From contig CM057464.1 in NCBI GenBank assembly GCA_030035585.1, positions 29,281,465-29,345,464 on the forward strand: 64,000 nucleotides of DNA, in the 5' to 3' direction. Under the pieces are notes generated by a model. It saw only the letters and a program-made list of their open reading frames with translations. It searched no databases and was not told the DNA's origin. Position numbers and translations under genes: made by a program. This stretch comes from Dugong dugon (lineage: Eukaryota > Chordata > Mammalia > Sirenia > Dugongidae). Shown here piece after piece: positions 1 to 12,175 of this stretch; position 1 is the first letter of the stretch; the number at the start of each line of letters is the position of its first letter.

Positions 1-170
1 AGACTAAACGGGCAGCTTCTGTCCAGAGGTGAGATGGGAAAGCAGAGAGGGTTAGGAGCTAGTTGAATGGCCATGAGGAATCAGGGGTGGAAAGGAGGAG
101 TGTGCTGTCTCAGTATGGGGAGAGCAATTAGAGTCACATAACAATGTATGTATAAATTTTTGTATGGGAA
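1..170 (+). mobile_element. L1 (type B) 3' UTR tail, cut by window edge
   Basis: This is the end of an L1 3' UTR in sense orientation, entering from outside the window. It is the reverse complement of the blocks near 15050-15150 and 49240-49420, including the shared 'gtcacataacaatgta' and 'ataaatttttgtatg' stretches, and it ends in an A-rich tail at about 168-180. No coding part is visible. Confidence 0.8.
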
Positions 171-180
171 AAAATAAAAC

Positions 181-819
181 AAAGATCCTCCCAACTGGAT
201 CAATGAGCAACATCATGATAAATGGAGAAAATATTGAAGTTGTCATGGATTTCATTACTTGTATCCACAATCAACATCCATGGAAGCAACAGGCAAGAAA
301 TCAAAAGACACATAGCATTGGGCAAATCTGCTGCAAAAGACCTTGAAAGTGTTCAAAAGCAAAGACAGCACTCTGAGGACTAAGGTGTGCCTGACCCAAT
401 TCATTGTGTTTTCAATTGCCTCATATCATGCAGAAGCTGGACAATGAATAAAGAAGACTGAAGAAGAATTGATACCTTTGAATTGTGTTAGCGAAGAATA
501 TTGAATATACCATGGACTGCCAAAAGAACAAACAAATCTGTCTTGGAAAAATTACAGCCAGAATGCTCCTTAGAAGCATGGATGGTGAGACTTTCTCTCA
601 TGTGCTTTGGACATGTTATCAGGAGGGACAGTCCTGGAAAAAGATATCCTTGGCAAGGTAGAGGGTCAGAGAAAAAGAATAAGACCCTTGCCGAGATGAA
701 TTGACACAGTAACTGAAATAATGGCTCAAACATAGCAACTATTGTGAGGATGGTGCAGAACTCGACATAAGGTCACTATGAGTCGGAACTGACTCAATGT
801 CACCTAACAACAACAACGT
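181..819 (+). mobile_element. RTE/BovB-type LINE, 3' portion
   Basis: Sense 3' part of an RTE-clade non-LTR retrotransposon. A readable stretch at 501-704 encodes the C-terminal part of the RTE polyprotein, with the family words IPWTAKRTNKS, LQPECSLEA and FGHVIRRD; the rest is interrupted by stops. The element closes with the tail 'ggtcactatgagtcgg' and a (CAA)n end, the usual RTE terminus. It corresponds in reverse orientation to 51919-52610. It lacks endonuclease and reverse transcriptase and is dead. Confidence 0.9.
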
Positions 820-1430
820 TGAGATATAATTCACATACCACATAATTCAAGGAGTTCTGATTTTGCAGTGGTTAAGCTCTCAGCTGCTAACTGAAAGGTC
901 TGTAGTTTGAACTCACCAGCCTCTCTGTGGGAGAAAAATGTGGCAGTCCGTTTCCATAAAGATTACAGCCTTGGAAACCCGATGGGGTAGTCTACTCTGT
1001 CCTTTAGGGTTGCTGTGTATGAGTTAGAACCCAGTTGACGGCAGTGTGTTTGGTTTAACCATTGTTTAACAATTAACCTGTTTAAAATGTACAATTCAAT
1101 GTTTCTTAGTGTATTCACCAAGGTTTGTGATTATCATGACAATGAGTTTTGAAACATTTTCATCACCCTAGAGAAAATCTCCATATCTGTTAGCAGTTAC
1201 TACCCACTGTCATCATTCCAATACAGGCTCCATCCCCAGACAACTACTAATCTACTTTGTCTCTGTAGATTTACCTATTGTGGACATGTCCTATAAATGG
1301 AATTATGTTATGTGTAGCCTTTTATGACTGACTTCCTTCACATGACATGTTGTTTTCAAGGTTTGTCTATATTGTGGTATGTATTCATACCTTTTATTTA
1401 ATCTTCACTGTATCATCTTGAATATTTACA
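820..1430 (-). mobile_element. Ancient L1 3' region (split by AfroSINE)
   Basis: Diverged antisense L1 3' UTR/ORF2-end sequence ('gatataattcacatacc', 'gtacaattcaatg', 'acatgtcctataaatgg'), of the kind spread through all placental mammals. It is interrupted by the AfroSINE at 851-1056. No open frame remains. The subfamily cannot be named by eye. Confidence 0.6.
851..1056 (+). mobile_element. AfroSINE (sense)
   Basis: A near full-length AfroSINE. The tRNA-derived head ('gcagtggttaag') and B-box-like 'tagtttgaactcacc' are followed by the body ('gtggcagtcc', 'aaagattacagcc') and the tail ending 'ttgacggcagtgtgtttgg'. It interrupts the ancient L1. Confidence 0.92.
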
Positions 1431-3799
1431 TTAATTTTCTAGTTTCATACAATATCACATAAATAATCCTGTCTATATTATAGTTCTCTAAGATTTTTTT
1501 AAGTCTTCTAAGCAAGGCAGTAACCAAACATAGTTCAAAAATGTTATTTATCTTGAGCGGCTTGAAAACACGATTTAAAAAATAGCAGAATGATCCCAGA
1601 AGTACCTTGAAATATTTTTTTAATATAAAAAATTGTGGACTTATTCCCTTATTTTTCATTCACACATACGCCTATATATATATATATATATATATATAGT
1701 TGAGATTTGAGTTAGAAACATTTAACTTCCCAGGGGAGTGTTTGTATGCTTTGTTTATTGCAGAAACTTCAATGGCCTGGGTAAAATTGAATAGTTTTCC
1801 AAATTTGGAGAGATTATCTCAACTAAACTGACTGCTTGAACTGTTTAAATCCTGTTCATCTGAAAGTTTTTGAAAGCACGCTTTTGAAAGAAAGTAAAAA
1901 AAAGGAGATATACCAAAATCATGGTTTGGAGATGAGAATACTTTCCTTTTTAGTGGTGGATTTTCTCTGACATTCACCCCTCACCTGGAGAAGGGCCACT
2001 AGCGCAGGGAGGACTCTATAGACCTGAGGAATGTTCCTAACAAAGGTCCAAAACTATTGCGGGTATATGGGCTTGCTGGTACACTTAACAATTTTGGAAG
2101 CCAATTCTGTCATATTCAATAGTCCAATTAAATGACTCTAGATAACAAATGGTCAACACACTAAAGCTAATGGCTTATGAGAACAAATGTAACCTACTTA
2201 TTCTTAGTTGAATCTGCTTTAATGTATGTCTTTCCTAGGCACTGCTGGGGCAAACAGTGATTAGGTGTGACTAGAAGAGAATAAAAGTTCTCCAACCATG
2301 CTACATCTAACCACAGGTAAATGTCAAATTTAAACCTGCGAAGAGCAGGCCAGTTAAAATGGAAATCACAGAAATAGAATGCAAAATTCTGAACATGAAA
2401 CCAGGTGAGCTCAGAAGGGCCTTCCTGAACATTACCACCAAAGTAGAATTATAATTAAAATAATCCAACATATTAGGACCATTTCTTAATTACATTAACA
2501 TTGTAGGAGTAATTAAAAGGGAAATATGCACATTGTGCAAGTTATCTTATATGTAGTGATTTGCAGGACCATTTAATTTATGGTGAGTCAAAGAGTTCAT
2601 GGATACACAGAAGGCTAAATTGCATTGCTTTGTATAAAATCTAATTGGTCAGTTTAAAGTTTATGACCTCCAGCACAATATGCTCGTAGGAAATGAAAGT
2701 AGAGTGCTCAGAGATACTTTTATAGGATACCTGGTATGACCTCCATATATTTATAGTGATGCTTTTTCCTATGTTATCCTTCAAAATAGAATCTACATTG
2801 CAATTATTTTTTGAGCTCAACAATTAATAAGTTTAGTATAATAACTATAAAATGAATAAATAGCATTTTTGGTATCAAATCTTAGAAATGTCAACTGTAT
2901 TTCTTTTGGAACCACAGGATTTGTACAACAGAAAGAATTTTTTTTATATTCTTATTATACAAAGGCTTTTGGCATTCAGAAATGCAGATTCTGTTTATTG
3001 TTTTCTGGATTAATAGCCTGCATTTAAGGAAAGTGATGTAATTGGGATCCTGGACTAAAGAAGAATGTTGATTGAGGATTTGATTTTGGTGCGCACTTTA
3101 TTTTGTTATGATCAGTAACCTTTGCAAAAATATTCTAGCAGTAACAACGTTAAATCTCAAGCACCTTATGATGCAATTTGTGTCAACTGCCTCACTCTAG
3201 ATGCTGTGCTAAGACAACATTGCTTAAAGTGCTTTGAGCAATCATGCTTAGCTAGAAAGGCTATGCTAACCACATTGTAAAATGAGTTGGTTCAAAATGA
3301 GCAGGCTGGAACAAGAGATGATTTAGTTTCATGATCCACTTGATACCTGGGGTATATTCAAAATCAGCTATGGACTGCCGGATGTTTTTAGAAGCATGCA
3401 GCTCACTACGTTAAACCTTCAGTCATATCTTAACAAATAACCCTGCTGGGAGTGGCCTGCCATTAGTGGCTCAGTGATGCTACAAATGACTTTTCAACTG
3501 AGTCACTTCCCTTGCTGTTTTCAAAATACTGTAAAAAGGTATAAAGACCAGGAACAGAAGGTTGACTTTTATGTCATTGAACATTTATCACAATGTAAGG
3601 CAGAGTTTTGGGAGTTTGCTTTGAAGAATCTCTATTCTGTAGGCCTCCTGGGAGGATAGGGCTTTCTTTCCTCTCTCAGAATAACTGCAAGGGCAGTCTT
3701 CTTTAGTTTCCTATTTCCATGGACTTCATTAGTGTTGAACTGATATTTGATTCTTGTACTTCTTCTTTTAAACCTATAATCAGAATTCCTCAATATATT
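1431..3799. other. Repeat-poor non-coding DNA
   Basis: No recognisable exon, RNA gene or young transposon apart from the TA microsatellite at 1673-1698. AT-rich and complex, with several TAATTA/ATTAAT words (about 2450-2520). Open frames here are short (under 65 codons) and have no recognisable domain. Confidence 0.5.
1673..1698. repeat. (TA)13 microsatellite
   Basis: Thirteen uninterrupted TA dinucleotides in otherwise complex AT-rich DNA. Likely polymorphic. Confidence 0.95.
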
Positions 3800-3900
3800 A
3801 TTGAGTGTCCTTTGTATTGTACTAGATGCTGATGGGGTGGGGGAGGAATTGGGAAACAAACAAACATGATCACTGCCCTCATGAAGCTTATCATTCAGCT
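3800..3900 (+). mobile_element. LINE-2-like ancient fragment
   Basis: About 100 bp with the L2-type words 'tgtactagatgctg' and 'actgccctcatgaagctta'. It abuts the truncated L1 at 3932. Diverged and short, so the call is tentative. Confidence 0.45.
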
Positions 3901-3931
3901 CTCTTCATCAAGAAATGTTGAGACCTACAAA

Positions 3932-6900
3932 GCAACCCTCAACAAAATCCAAAACATTAAGATAATACAAAGTATCTTCTCTGATCACAATGCCATCAAA
4001 GTAGAAATTAACAAAGCAAGAACAAGGAAAAAAAAATCACTTACATGGAAACCAAATAACACCCTGCTTACAAACCACGGGGTAATAGAAGAAATCAAAG
4101 ATGGAATCAAAAAATTTCTAGAATCAAATTAGAATGAAAACACATCATACCAAAACCTTTGGGACATAGCAAAGGCAGTGATCAGAGGTCAGTTTATAGC
4201 AATAGATGCATACATCAAAAGAAGAGAGGGACAAAATCAAAACATTAGCCACACAACTCAAACAAATGGAAAGAGAACAGCAAAAGAAGCCTACAGCCAC
4301 CAGAAGAAAGCAAATAGTAAAGATCAGAGCAGAAATAAATGAAATAGAGAATAGAAAAACAATAGAAAGAATCAACAAAACCAAAAGTTGGTTCTTTGAA
4401 AGGATCAACAAAATCAACAAACCACTAGCCAAACTGACAAAAGCAAAACAGGAGAAGATGCAAATTACACAAATAAGAAATGAAATGGGGGATGTTACAG
4501 CAGACTCAACTGAAATAAAAAGGATCATAGCAGAGTATTATGAAAAACTATACTCCAACAAATCTGAAAATCTAGAGGAAATGGACAAATTTCTAGAAGC
4601 ACACTACCTACACAAACTATCACAAATTGAGGTTGAAAATCTGAACAGAACCTTAATAAGAGAAGAGATTGAAAAGGTAATTAAAAAAAACAAAAAACAA
4701 AAAAAAGCCCTTGCCCAGATGGCTTCACTGGAGAATTCCAGCAAACATTCAGAGAAGAGCTTACACCAATACTACTCAAATTATTTCAGAACATAGAAAA
4801 GGAAGGGATACTTCCAAATTCATTCTATGAAGCCAGCATAACCCTGATACCAAAACCAAGCAAAGACACCACAAAAAAAAGAAAATTACAGACCAATAAC
4901 TCTCATGAGTATAGATGCAAAAATTCTCAACAAAATTCTAGCCTATAGAATTCAGCATCATATCAAAAAAATAACACACCATGACCAAGTAGGATTCATA
5001 CAAGGTGTGCAAGGATGGTTCAACATTAGAAAATCAATCAACATAATCCACCACATAAATGAAAGAAAGAATCACGTGATCATCTCAATTGATGCAGAAA
5101 AGGCATTTGACAAAGTCCATCACCCATTCCTGATAAAAACTCTCAATAAAGTATGTATAGAAGGAAAAGTCCCCAACATAATAAAGGACATCTATGCAAA
5201 ACCAACAGCCAACATCAGTCTTGATGGAGAGAGGCTGAAAACATTCCCCTTGAGAACAGGAACAAAACAAGGATGTCCTTTATCACCACTCCTATTTAAC
5301 ATTGTGCTGGAAGTCCTAGCTAGAGCAGTAAAGCAAGAAAAAGAAGGAAAGGGCATCCAAACTGATAATGCAGTAGTAAAACTGTCCCTATTTGCAGATG
5401 ATATGGTACTATGTATAGAAAACCCAAAAGACTCCACAAGAAAACTATTGGAACTAATAGAAAGATTCAGCAGAGTAGCAGGATGCAAGACAAACATATA
5501 AAAATCAGTTGGATTCCTATACACCAACAAAGAGAATGACAAAAAGGAAATCAGGAAAATAATACCATTTATAATAGCCCCTAAAAAAATAAAATACTTA
5601 GGAAAAAATCTAACCAGGGATGGAAAAGCCCTATGCAAAGAAAACTACAAAACACTACGGCAAGAAACCCAAAGAGATCTACATAAATGGAAAAACATAC
5701 CATGCTCATGGATAGGTAGACTCAACATTGCAAAAATGACAGTTTTCCCCAAAGCAATCTACAAATACAATGCAATCCTGATCCAAATACCAACAACATT
5801 CTTTAAAGAGATGACAAAAATAATCATTAACTTTATATGGAAAGGGAAGAAGCCTGGATAAGTAAAACATTATTGAAGAAGAAGAATAAAGTAGAAGGAC
5901 TTGCACTACCTGACCTCAGAACCTACTGTACAGCTACGGTAGTCAAACAGCCTGGTAGTGGTACAAAGACAGATACCTTGACCAATGGAACAGAATTGAG
6001 AACCCAGATGTAAATCCATTGACCTGAGGTCACCTGATCTTCAATAAGGGCCCAAAGTCCATCAAATGGGGAAAGACAGTCTTTTTAACAAATGGTGCTG
6101 GCAAAACTGGATGTCCATCTGCAAAAAAATGAAAGAAGACCCACACTTCACACAACACACAAAAACTAATTCCAAAAGTATCAAAGACCTAAATATGAAA
6201 CCAACAACTAAAAAGATCATAGAAGAAAAAATAAGATCAATGCTGGAGGCCCTAATATTTGACATTAACAGGATACAAAGCATATCTAAGAACATACAAA
6301 CTCTGGAAGATAAGCTAGATAACTGAGATCTTCTAAAAATTAAACATATGTTCATCAAAAGACTTCATCAAAAGAACCTACAGAATGGGAAAAAAATTTT
6401 GGCTACTACAAATCTGACAAAGATCTAATCTCTAAAATCTATATGACAGTCCAACATGTCTACAACAAAAAGACAAATAATCCAGTTAAAAAATGGGCAA
6501 AGGAAATGAACAGATACTTCACCAAAGAAGACATTCAAGCGGCTAACAGACACATGAGGAAATGCTCGCGATCACTAGACATTGAGAAATGCAAATCAAA
6601 ACCACAATGAGATACCCTCTCACCCTGACGTTACTGGCATGAAACAAAAAAAAAAAAAAAAAAAGAAAATAGCAAATGCTGGAGAGGGTTCAGGGAGATT
6701 GGAACACTTATGCACTGCTGGTGGGAATGCAAAATGATACAACCATTTTGGAAAATGATATGGCACTTCCTTAGAAAGCTAGAAATAGACATACCATTCG
6801 ATCCAGCAATCCCACTATTAGGAATATATCCTAGAGAAATAAGAGTCGTCACTCAAATAGACATATATGCACACCTATGTTCACGGCAGCATTGTTCACA

Positions 6901-7113
6901 ATAGCAAAACGATGGAAACAACCTAGATGCCCATTAACAGATGAATGGGTAAACAAACTATGGTACATACACACAATGGAGTACTATGCAACAAGAAAGA
7001 ACAACAATGAATCTGTGAAGCATCTCATAACATGGATGAAACTGGAGGACATTATGCTGAGTGAAATAAGTCAATCACAAAAGGACAAATATTGTATGAG
7101 ACCTTTGTTGTAA
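3932..7113 (+). pseudogene. L1 ORF2 pseudogene (EN end, RT, C-terminus)
   Basis: Decayed ORF2. The order is the family order: the end of the endonuclease domain (3932-4130, SDHNA motif), the EN-RT linker (4206-4796), the reverse-transcriptase core (4905-5501) with palm motifs SIDAEKAFD and FADD (the catalytic Asp pair) and the [10 protein letters not shown] motif, then fragments of the thumb and C-terminal segment (6066-6326, 6710-7113) ending MRPLL. The pieces lie in different frames with stops between them, and an A17-18 run near 6646-6664 marks one break. It encodes no working enzyme. Confidence 0.9.
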
Positions 7114-8300
7114 AAACCCATGAAAAAGTTCACACACAAAATGTAACAATCTTTGTTGGTTACCAGGGATGGGAGGGGTGGGGGGGAAATACTAAATCGG
7201 CAATAGATAAGTGGTATCTTGGGTGAAGGGTGAGACAGTACACAATACAGGGGAAACTAGCACAACTTGTACAAAGAAAGGTCATGGAAGCCCCATAGAC
7301 ACATCCAAACTCCCTGAGGGACTGAATTGCTGGGCAGAGGGCTCTGGGGACCATGGTCTCAGGGAACATCTAGCTCAATTGGCATGACACAGCTTATAAA
7401 GACAATCCTCTACATTCTACCTTGGTGAGTAGTGTCTGGGGTCTTAAAAGCCTGTGAGTAGCCATCTAAGATACTCCACTGGTCTCACCCCTTCGGGATC
7501 AAGGGAGAATGAAGAGAACAGGATACAAGGAAAAGATTAGTCTGAAGGACTAATGGTCCACAGCTACCAAGGCCTCCACCAGACTGAGTCCAGTACAGCT
7601 AGATGGTGCCCGGCTACCACCACTGACTGCTCTGACCAGGATCAATCACAACAGGGTTCTGGACAGAGCTGGAGAAGGATGTAGAACATAATTCTAACTC
7701 ACAAAAAAAAAAAGACCAGATTTACTGGTCTAAAGGAGACTGGAGAAACCCCGAGAGTATGGCCCCCAGACACCCTTTTAGCTCAGTGGTGAAGTTATCT
7801 CCGAGGTTCACCATTCAGCCTGGGAGTGGATAGCCCCGTAAAACCAAATGGGACTAATGAGGTACAGTAGTCCAGTGACAAGGACCAGAAGGCAGAAGGG
7901 ACAAGGAAGCTGGTGATAGGGAACCCACGGTTGAGTAAGGATATTGTTGATGTGTTGTGAGATTGTTAACCATTGTCATAAGGCAAGATTTGTAGTAAAT
8001 GTTAAATGAGAAACTATTTTGTTCTGTAAGCCTTCATCTTAAGTGAGAATAACAGCACCATTGGAGGAGCGTAGTCAATGTCACTGAACTGTGCATGTAG
8101 AAATTTTTGAAGTGGTGTATCTTTGGCTATGTGTATTTTCACCAAAAAAAAAAAAAAAAAGGTTGAGAAGTTAGAGGATTTACACGTTGTGGGGTTGTTA
8201 ACCAATGTCATAAAACAATATGTGTACTACTGTTTCATGAGAAACTATTTGTTCTGTAAGCCTTCACCTGAAGTACAATAAAAAAATAAATAAATAAAAT
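7114..8300 (+). other. L1 type A 3' UTR with duplicated terminal module
   Basis: Non-coding 3' UTR. It contains two related ~95-bp modules, at about 7945-8052 and 8183-8282, each running 'gttaacca...gtcata' through 'gagaaactatt' and 'gttctgtaagccttca'. They are separated by a ~130-bp spacer containing an A18 run. The second module is the functional 3' end. Confidence 0.75.
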
Positions 8301-8323
8301 ATATGATGGCCAAAAAAAAATTA

Positions 8324-8638
8324 AGCATGAACAAATCTGTCTTTGAAGAAGTACAGCCAGAATGCTTCTTAGAAGCAAGGACTGCAAGACTTTGTCTCAC
8401 ATAATTTGGATGTGTTATCGGCAGGGACCAGTCCCTGGAGAAGGACATCATTCTTGGTAAAGCAGAGGGTGAGTGAAAAAGAGGAAGACCTTCAACAAGG
8501 TAGACTGACACAGTGGCTGCAACAATGGGCTCAAGCATAACAATTGTGAGAATGGCACAGGACCAGACAATGTTTCATTCTGTTATACATAAGGTCGCTG
8601 TGATTCATATCTGACTTGAGGGCAGCTAACAACAACTT
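8324..8638 (+). mobile_element. RTE/BovB-type LINE, 3' end only
   Basis: Last ~315 bp of an RTE, sense, from 'gaacaaatctgtctttgaag' to the terminal 'gctaacaacaac'. Parallel to 530-819. 5'-truncated, non-coding, and placed directly after the L1 poly-A. Confidence 0.88.
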
Positions 8639-9618
8639 TCAGGTCTGGTGTCCCTAGTGGGCTAACCAGGTAAACTGCATCATTCTTTAGTATGCTAAAA
8701 AAAAACAAAAAATACCCTCGCACTAAAAGATTGGTGACAACATTCATTTGCATTTCCTCTTGAAATACTGGACTAATTTTATTCTTTTCCCCATGTAGTA
8801 CCAGTGTATCAGTGATACGTTCTAAGCAGAGTCTGGGAAGAAGTGATTTGTTTCAATTTTTCTTTGATTAGATGACACCATTTTCTAGAAAATTTTCACA
8901 ATGTAAATATTTTTATATATATAATATATGTAAAATATATTATCTATGAACAGGAATTGACTTGATGACAATGGATTTGGTTTTTGGTATTATATACTAT
9001 GCTCTATACTGGGGTGGAGATGGTAAAATGGAAGGGTTTTGATACTTGATGAGGTTTGCTAAAACAGCTCATTACATTTCCTTTATATTACTATGATATA
9101 AAGAACAGAAAGAAAGACACTAATTATCGAATTTGTATAAAATTTCCTAATCATTTCCCTTTAACATTTTTAATGATAAATTTGAGCATGCTTCTGTGAA
9201 CATTACCATTTTATATCAGGTTTTATGTTTGAAATAGGTAATGAAACTTCTGATTAAGACTCTTTAATAATGTTTTTCATTTTTTCAGTTATTATTTATG
9301 AGATTTTTTTGAACAATAGGTGATATAAAATTTAAAATCAGTTTTACAACCATTCAATAATGTATAACATTCAACATTAGAGACATAACGAGTCTAATGC
9401 TGTTCCTATTTTTATTAATGAATATAATGAAGAAATTTCTTATGTTAATGTGAATGGATTTTGAATTTTATCATACTATTTTTGTATCAAGTTTTTCAAA
9501 ATAGAGATAAACCCTTAATTTGGAGAAGATCCATATGATTATTAGTGATTGTTAGAGCATCCACCTTATGACTTATTTGCGTATCACTGAAAGGGCACAC
9601 CCACTGCAAAAGGATCAT
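8639..9618. other. AT-rich unique DNA
   Basis: No gene seen. A 42-bp AfroSINE tail remnant lies at 8949-8990. The remainder is AT-rich with no recognisable repeat. Confidence 0.5.
8949..8990 (+). mobile_element. AfroSINE 3' tail remnant
   Basis: Only the end of an AfroSINE, 'ggaattgacttgatgaca' followed by 'ggatttggttttt'. A severe 5' truncation of about 160 bp. Confidence 0.6.
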
Positions 9619-9792
9619 CCCATTGCCATCGAATAGATTCCAACTCATAGTGACCCTATAGGACAGAGTAGAACTGCCCCGTAGGGTTTCCAAGGAGTGG
9701 CTGGCAGATTTGAACTGCCAACCTTTTGGTTAGTAGCTGTATCGCTTAACCACTGCACCACTGTATCACTTAAGCACTGTGCTACCAGGGCT
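9619..9792 (-). mobile_element. AfroSINE (antisense, internally deleted)
   Basis: Reverse-orientation AfroSINE running from its tail ('cattgccatcgaatagattc') to its tRNA-like head ('gcttaaccactgcacca'). The central 'taatctttatggaagcagac' block is missing. The head is partly duplicated ('cgcttaaccactg' followed by 'cttaagcactgtg'). Confidence 0.88.
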
Positions 9793-10008
9793 GCAAAAGA
9801 ATAAAAGTGTTGAATATATGTGAACACAGAGATTTGGCCCTCCTTCTTGGATCTGTATGATCATCCTGCTCCTACTCCCCACCAACCTTACCTGGAACTG
9901 TGTGTTTTGACCTTTAGTCACCTAGACAATTAACTCTGTGCCACTAGTCCACAATGGCAGCAGTATGATCTCAGCTGGCTGCAGAGCTAGATGTCCAGAT
10001 GGTCATCT
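9793..10008. other. Unique DNA, no feature
   Basis: Complex sequence continuous with 11061 onward once the intervening L1 is removed. Nothing coding recognised. Confidence 0.5.
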
Positions 10009-11060
10009 TGACCACAGAACATTTATTTTATTTATTTATTTATTTATTTATATTGTACTTCAGGTGAAGGCTTACAGAACAAATAGTTTTTCATGAAACA
10101 GTAGTACGCATATTGTTTTATGACATTGGTTAACAACCCCACAACATGTCAACCATCTAAATTCTCAATCTTTTTCTTTTTGGTGAAAATACACATAGCC
10201 AAAGATACACCACTTCAAAAATTTCTACATGCACAGTTCACTGACATTGACTATGCTCTTCGAATTGTGCTGTTATTCTCACTTAAGATGAAGGCTTACA
10301 GAACAAAATAGTTTCTCATTTACAAATGTTGCCCTATGACAATGGTTAACAATCTCACAACACATCAACAATATCCTTACTCAATCTTGTGTTCCCTATC
10401 ACCAACTTCCTTGTCCCCTTCTGCCTTCTGGCCCTTGTCACTGGACTCCTGTACCTCGTTAGTCTCATTTGGTTTTACGGGGCTGTCCACTGACAGGCTG
10501 AACGGTGAACCTCGAAGATAACTTCACCACTGAGCTAAAAGGGTGTCTGGGGGCCATACTCTCGGGGTTTCTCCAGTCTCCTTTAGGCCAGTAAATCTGG
10601 TCTTTTTTTTTGTGAGTTAGAATTATGTTCTACATCCTTCTCCAGCTCTGTCCAGAACCCTCTGTTGTGATCCTGGTCAGAGCAGTCAGTAGTGGTAGCC
10701 GGGCACCATCTAGCTGTACTGGACTCAGTCCGGTGGAGGCCTTGGTAGCTGTGGACCATTAGTCCTTCGGACTAATCTTTTCCTTGTTTCCTGTTCTCAT
10801 CATTCTCCCTTGATCCCGAAGGGAAGAGACCAGTGGAGTATCTTAGATGGCTGCTCACAGGCTTTTAAGACCCCAGACACTACTCACCAAGGTAGAATGT
10901 AGAGCATTGTCTTTATAAGCTGTGTCATGCCAGTTGAGCTAGATGTTCCCTGAGACCATGGTCCCCAGAGCCCTCTGCCCAGCAATTCAGTCCCTCAGAG
11001 TTTGGATGTGTCTATGGGGCTTCCATGACCGTTCCTTGTACAAGTGACCACAGAACATTT
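10009..11060 (-). mobile_element. L1 (type A) 3' UTR insertion with target duplication
   Basis: Antisense L1 of about 1,020 bp (10025-11044) made only of 3' UTR, flanked by perfect 16-bp copies of 'tgaccacagaacattt' at 10009-10024 and 11045-11060. The poly-A tail appears as (TTTA)n at 10021-10050 on the left. This is canonical target-primed reverse transcription with strong 5' truncation. It shares the duplicated terminal modules described for 7114-8300. Confidence 0.95.
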
Positions 11061-11499
11061 TTGGGTGAATAGCGTGTGCTGGATGACCCTCACTGTGCTT
11101 GCTACATACGGGGACAGTCTTATTGCTGTCCAGCCCTCTGTACTCAGAAAGTCATCTGAGAAGTCCCAGATGAGGATTCCCACGGCTGCAGGGAACTGGT
11201 CTGGGGGCTCCTCCATGGCTTCCCAGAGAGCTGATGGAATCAGTATCTCCCACTTAAGTGTAACCCATTCCCAGCCAGCAGTAGGATAGCACTTGGAATG
11301 CAATGCTCTGAGCCATGACTCAAACATTTAAGACTATGACCCACTGATATTACATTATGACCCAGAACCTACCCACCCACTGCCACACACACCTAAAACA
11401 ATGTGTTAGGGACTATACTTACTCTTTCCTTATGTGATACACTCTGATAGCTCTGATATTTTGAATTCTATTTCATTTTTTTTTAAATGGTGGTAAGTA

Positions 11500-11610
11500 T
11501 ATATTAACAAAACCTTTGCCATTTTAACATTTTTTACATATATAATTCAGTGACATTAATTATGTTCATCATATTGTGCAACCACCACCACTATGTTATT
11601 TCATTTTTTT
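11500..11610 (-). mobile_element. Ancient L1 3' UTR fragment
   Basis: Contains 'ataattcagtgacattaa' and 'attgtgcaaccaccaccac', the standard antisense reading of old L1 3' UTRs. Short and diverged. Confidence 0.55.
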
Positions 11611-11761
11611 AAATGCTATTTGGGACACACAGAATTGAATTTACAGTCCACTGAAGGGTTGTGATCTGCAGTTTGAAAAGCAATGCGCTAAGCCAGTAAT
11701 GAAAGGTGGATTTCACCCTATGCAATAACTTGGCTGGATCTCAGACATCTCAGGGTGGGAG

Positions 11762-11915
11762 GGACATTTACCAAAATAATGGTTGCGGAAGAGTCAGGGG
11801 TGATTTTTAATCTTTTTCTTTGGGCTTTCCAGTATTTTATACACCTTTTACTATAAACATTTAGACATTTGATAATTAGAAACAAAGTAATTTAGTCTGT
11901 CAGTTAATTTTCTTA
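11762..11915. repeat. Dispersed old repeat, copy 1 of 2
   Basis: Shares 'ctttttctttgggctttcc' and about 150 bp of flanking similarity with 13168-13560. Family not named; see the finding on this pair. Confidence 0.6.
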
Positions 11916-11972
11916 TCTGTGTTCAGTGAGTTTAAATTTGATTCCTGATTATTTCCTCTCTCGAAAACTCTT

Positions 11973-12051
11973 CAAAAAAACCAAACCAAACCAAAACCAA
12001 ACAAACCCAAAAAAACAACAACAAAAAACCAACCGCACGCACACACACACA
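11973..12051. repeat. A/C-rich simple tract
   Basis: Imperfect (CCAAA)n, (CAA)n and (CA)n run. It sits where the 3' tail of the adjacent antisense SINE would be, so part of it is probably that SINE's expanded tail. Confidence 0.75.
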
Positions 12052-12175
12052 GAGTTGTCAACAAGTCAATTCTAACTCATGATGACCCCGTGTATACGAA
12101 AGTAGACCTATGCTCCACAGAGGTTTTAATGGCTGATTTTTCAGAAGTAGATCAGCAGGCCTTTCTTCTGAAAAC
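12052..12175 (-). mobile_element. Second AfroSINE family (type 2), partial
   Basis: Antisense fragment with tail 'gttgtcaacaagtcaattc' and body 'ctgatttttcagaagtagat' and 'caggcctttcttctga', the same body as 25646-25790. It lacks the tRNA-like head. Different in body from the common AfroSINE. Confidence 0.75.

Larger units (their letters stand above)
3932..8300 (+). mobile_element. L1 (type A), 5'-truncated
   Basis: Sense L1 that begins abruptly inside the ORF2 endonuclease domain (reads IFSDHNAIKVEIN) and runs through a broken ORF2 to its stop near 7113, then a ~1.2-kb 3' UTR and an A-rich (TAAA)n tail at about 8278-8300. There is no ORF1 or 5' UTR, as expected of a reverse transcript that stopped early. 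The 3' UTR matches, in reverse, those at 10025-11044 and 27008-28162. I could not identify a clear target duplication. Confidence 0.92.
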
